This document shows, one piece after another, positions 13,854-16,424 of a DNA stretch of 16,424 nucleotides. Positions within the stretch are counted from its first letter, which is position 1. Each line of letters opens with the position of its first letter. The position numbers and the translations under genes are program-made. Below the pieces are notes generated by a model. The model was not told the origin of the DNA and ran no database searches. It worked only from the letters and a program-made list of their open reading frames with translations. Origin of the DNA: Cuspidothrix sp046080565 (GTDB lineage Bacteria > Cyanobacteriota > Cyanobacteriia > Cyanobacteriales > Nostocaceae); contig JBJTUF010000152.1 of the NCBI GenBank assembly GCA_046080565.1, positions 1-16,424 on the forward strand, in the 5' to 3' direction.

Positions 13854-15482
13854 CTAACTTTCCACGGGTTGTTCAGAGGAAACAACGGGAGCGATCGCAC
13901 TTAATTTCAATTCTGGATGATCGCCTTCTACCTGTTGACAATTCCATTCATTGCGGAATAACAATACTGGTCTGCCCATACTATCTTTAACAATAGTGGT
14001 ATTGAATAAACGTCCTACTTTATTGAGAGCTTCCCAACCTCCTTGAACCCAACGAGCGACGCTGTAGGGTAACAGGTCGAGAATAGTTTCTACACCATAC
14101 TCATTTTGTAGGCGAAACTGTACTACTTCAAACTGCAATTGACCAACCGCCGCTAAAATTGGCTCACGCTTGGCTTCATCAGTTGAATACATAATTTGTA
14201 CAGCGCCTTCTTCTCGCAATTCGGAAACACCTTTTTGAAACTGCTTAAATTTTGAGGGGTTGGGATTTCTCAGGGTGGCAAACAGTTCAGGGGAGAAATA
14301 AGGGATTCCCTCATATTCTAGCTTTTGACCTGTATAAATTGTGTCGCCAATAGCAAAAACTCCCGGATTGTTTAAACCAATTACGTCTCCTGGATAGGCG
14401 ACATCAATAGATTCTCTTTCTTGTGCAAAAAGTTTTTGCGGACGAGAGAGACGAACAACTTTGCCTGTTCTAGCGTGATTTACTGTCATATCTTTTTCAA
14501 ACTTGCCTGTGCAGACCCGGACAAAAGCGACTCTATCTCGGTGTTTGGGGTCCATGTTGGCTTGGAGTTTGAAGACAAATCCGGTAAATTCTGGGTATGT
14601 GGGGGGAATATCACCGGCGGTACTGCTATGGTTGCCTGGTTTGAGGGCAAAATCTAGGAAGTCTTGGAGAAATAATTCTACGCCAAAGTTAGTCATGGCA
14701 CTACCAAAGAACACGGGAGTCATTTTCCCAGCGTGTACCAAGTCTAAATCTAGGGCGGGGCAAACTCCTTCTAATAGTTCTAATTCCTCTTTTAATTGGT
14801 GATAGAGTTCTTTTTCGATTAAGTTTTCAATTTGAGGATCGCCTAGATCGAGGATCGTATTTCTCGCTTCTTTACTACCATGAGAACTGCGTTCAAATAA
14901 ATGAATTTGTTGCTGTTGGCGGTCAAATACTCCTTTAAAGCGATCGCCCATACCAATAGGCCAATTCACTGCATAAGTCTGTAATTTCAACTCTTGCTCA
15001 ATTTCATCTAACAATTCTATCGGTTCTCTACCGGGGCGATCCAATTTATTGACAAAGGTAAAAATCGGAATCCCTCGCAGTTTACACACTTCAAACAGTT
15101 TCCGAGTTTGGGGTTCTAAACCTTTAGCCGCATCTATCAACATGACCGCATTATCCGCAGCAGCTAAAGTCCGGTAAGTATCTTCACTAAAATCTTGGTG
15201 TCCGGGAGTGTCAAGTAAATTAATTTGACAGTTGCGATAGGCAAATTGTAATACAGTAGAAGTAACGGAAATCCCCCGTTGTTGTTCCATCGCCATCCAG
15301 TCAGAAGTTACTTTCCGTTGGTCTCTGCGGGCTTTGACTGCCCCAGCTTCATGAATAGCACCTCCGTATAATAAAAGTTTTTCTGTGAGAGTGGTTTTAC
15401 CTGCGTCGGGGTGAGAAATAATGGCAAAGTTGCGACGCTGTTCCACCGCTTCACCCAGTTCTGTTTCTAGTTCAATAGACAT
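13854..15482 (-). CDS. prfC: Peptide chain release factor 3
   Basis: RF3 is a translational GTPase that recycles RF1 and RF2 from the ribosome after peptide release. The 542-residue length fits the family (about 530). The GTPase motifs are intact: G1 SHPDAGKTT (23-31), the switch I region RGISVTST (69-76), G3 DTPGH (91-95) and G4 NKLD (145-148). An elongation-factor-like beta-barrel domain 2 follows, then the RF3-specific C-terminal domain (FSPELFATLRNPNPSKFKQF, LQFEVVQFRL). The start ATG places the G1 motif at the usual distance. The M48-like gene follows 103 bp downstream on the same strand and may be co-transcribed, because no terminator separates them. No truncation or missing residue is seen. 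Confidence 0.97.
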   Translation of the reverse strand: MSIELETELGEAVEQRRNFAIISHPDAGKTTLTEKLLLYGGAIHEAGAVKARRDQRKVTSDWMAMEQQRGISVTSTVLQFAYRNCQINLLDTPGHQDFSEDTYRTLAAADNAVMLIDAAKGLEPQTRKLFEVCKLRGIPIFTFVNKLDRPGREPIELLDEIEQELKLQTYAVNWPIGMGDRFKGVFDRQQQQIHLFERSSHGSKEARNTILDLGDPQIENLIEKELYHQLKEELELLEGVCPALDLDLVHAGKMTPVFFGSAMTNFGVELFLQDFLDFALKPGNHSSTAGDIPPTYPEFTGFVFKLQANMDPKHRDRVAFVRVCTGKFEKDMTVNHARTGKVVRLSRPQKLFAQERESIDVAYPGDVIGLNNPGVFAIGDTIYTGQKLEYEGIPYFSPELFATLRNPNPSKFKQFQKGVSELREEGAVQIMYSTDEAKREPILAAVGQLQFEVVQFRLQNEYGVETILDLLPYSVARWVQGGWEALNKVGRLFNTTIVKDSMGRPVLLFRNEWNCQQVEGDHPELKLSAIAPVVSSEQPVES

Positions 15483-15654
15483 ATCTGTGATTTATTTACT
15501 TTCTAACTTAACTAAATGTAATCTTTTTCTGGACTAGGAGACACATTTTCGGACGAAAAGGAATAAAGGTGTTAAGTTGATTAACCCACCTTACATATTT
15601 ATTCTCACCATCAGATCAAGTTGCAATCATCCTAATATTAAATTCTCGATTATA

Positions 15655-15727
15655 TCCCCCCTCACTCCCCTTAGAAAGCGGGTAACTTAATCAAAGTCCC
15701 CCTTGTTAATGGGGATTTAGGAGGATC
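15655..15727. repeat. C/G-run dispersed repeat (CCCCCT...GTCCCCCTT...GGGGATTTAGGAGGATC)
   Basis: A C-run segment (CCCCCCTCACTCCCC) and, about 40 bp on, GTCCCCCTTGTTAATGGGG form a pattern widespread in intergenic DNA of filamentous cyanobacteria. The second part can fold into a small hairpin (CCCC/GGGG), and the outer CCCCCCTC can pair with GGAGGA. It may be a decayed miniature element. Confidence 0.5.
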
Positions 15728-16125
15728 TAAAAGGCTTATAGTTATAACTACTTGGGTGATCTAAATAGTGCTTGCGGAAAAAATCTTATCGTGATGACAG
15801 GTAACACTTCGGCAAGGTTAGTGCATCGGAGGTAACAGTTTCAACAGTTCAAAGGCAGCGATTTTTCTTTTGTCTAGATATTAACTGCAAGGTTTTTGAG
15901 TTCCCACTAGGTAATACATTGCACTTTTTTCATCTGAGAACGGCTCAAACCCTTTACCTGTAATATTTTCACATTTATTCAGCAATTCCTAAATAGGTAT
16001 TTTGATGATTAAATGAATATTTGTTTAGCCTGTAAATCTATTATTTTATAATAGCAATATTTGTATTTTTAACTATTTTTCTAACACTCCTAAAAAAACA
16101 ACTAATTCAAGGTGAAGAACTTGCT

Positions 16126-16212
16126 AATATAGCTGTAGCCAGGATAGTTAGGAGATGATTGATCCTTGAAATCTAATCATAGCAAGGGTTTTACTATTGC
16201 CTTTTACTTCTT
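16126..16212 (+). repeat. Dispersed repeat family B, copy 2
   Basis: Aligns with 7786-7860: AATATAGCTGT, CAGGATAGTTAGGA, GATCCTTGAAA, CAAGGGTTTT, then a pyrimidine-rich tract. This copy is about 12 bp longer, including ATCTAATCAT, where the other copy has a shorter spacer. Confidence 0.6.
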
Positions 16213-16305
16213 ACCTTCTGCCATACTCAAAAAGTAGCCGTACCGGCAGGTAAGGTTTACACTGTGGATGAAGCTCTTGTTGCGCTGACGGGATGACAAA
16301 AATAG

Positions 16306-16424
16306 TTAAAATGCAGACAGAATAAGCCTCATAGCTCTCTCACCGCGTTGATAATACTTCCGCTTATTAGGAGATAATCTCAATAATTCTCTAACTAATT
16401 CCCGACAATTATCTATAAAATCAA
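16306..16424 (-). CDS. C-terminal end of a gene truncated by the window edge
   Basis: On the - strand a frame is open from the window edge for 38 codons, to TAA at 16306-16308. It encodes a Leu/Arg-rich, helix-forming C-terminus (NCRELVRELLRLSPNKRK, then MRLILSAF). Codon use is ordinary and there are no internal stops, but the visible part is too short for identification. It could be the end of a real gene or a remnant. Confidence 0.35.
   Translation of the reverse strand, partial: DFIDNCRELVRELLRLSPNKRKYYQRGERAMRLILSAF

Larger units (their letters stand above)
15483..16305. other. 823-bp intergenic region upstream of prfC
   Basis: No complete gene is seen. The region holds a C/G-rich repeat (15655-15727), dispersed repeat family B copy 2 (16126-16212) and a short + strand frame (16228-16296). 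That frame ends in TGA and reads like a protein C-terminus (VPAGKVYTVDEALVALTG). It has no start and follows repeat DNA, so it may be a gene remnant. The prfC promoter should be within the first 100-200 bp but is not recognisable. Confidence 0.5.

Noticed and set aside
13751..13900. N-terminal 50-residue extension of the M48-like protein
   Set aside because: The extension translates the TGCAACCC and TTGGTAA arrays and overlaps the prfC end. The ATG at 13750 directly precedes the TPR-like sequence.
1..16424. tRNA genes, rRNA, tmRNA, RNase P RNA
   Set aside because: I looked for T-loop GTTCRA motifs with pairing arms and for conserved cores of the larger RNAs. The few GTTCG matches (for example near 2147 and 3071) lie inside coding genes without a cloverleaf.

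Overview
The window looks like chromosomal DNA from a filamentous, probably heterocyst-forming (Nostocales) cyanobacterium. The evidence is at least a dozen HIP1 octamers (GCGATCGC) on an AT-rich background, heptameric and octameric short tandem repeats between genes (the STRR type of Nostoc/Anabaena), several dispersed intergenic repeats, and genes with cyanobacterial character: a long light-repressed-type hibernation factor, a short-form sucrose-phosphate-synthase-like glycosyltransferase, a PrxQ peroxiredoxin and an RRM protein. I found no phage module, CRISPR array, toxin-antitoxin pair, rRNA or tRNA.

Layout. Positions 1-310 hold the 3' end of a membrane-protein gene on the + strand, cut by one in-frame TAA. 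On the - strand follow a DRTGG/P-loop protein of the phosphotransacetylase N-terminal type (764-1858), a 71-residue unknown protein with its own terminator (2104-2319) and lipB (2539-3222). On the + strand is the hibernation factor hpf/lrtA (3885-4523), preceded by a long leader. A convergent bcp/prxQ gene (4627-5088) is separated from it by tandem repeats. Positions 5089-5950 are repeat-rich: a MITE-like inverted-repeat element, a dispersed repeat, and a possible 32-codon gene ending in a strong terminator. Then on the - strand come rqcH (5951-7675), a small zinc-ribbon protein (8073-8354), an SPS-like glycosyltransferase (8471-9739), an RRM protein (10622-11122), a TPR/M48-like membrane protein (11624-13750) and prfC (13854-15482). 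The last 0.9 kb is mostly non-coding, with two repeats and the truncated end of a - strand reading frame.

Functional themes. Three genes concern the ribosome or translation: hpf (ribosome hibernation), rqcH (rescue of stalled 50S-nascent-chain complexes) and prfC (release-factor recycling). They are not one operon. lipB makes the lipoyl cofactor, PrxQ removes peroxides, and the glycosyltransferase probably makes sucrose-phosphate or a related glycoside. prfC and the M48-like gene are in tandem 103 bp apart and may be co-transcribed.

The most notable observations are: the M48-like protein has lost its HExxH motif and the third zinc ligand, so it looks like a pseudoprotease; a 62-bp tandem duplication carries one arm of the RRM gene's terminator; a 59-codon reading frame inside the hpf leader overlaps the hpf start; a 32-codon frame precedes a strong terminator; and two dispersed repeat families each have two copies in the window. 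I see no complete new multi-gene system. Most of the novelty is in the intergenic DNA and in the pseudoprotease.
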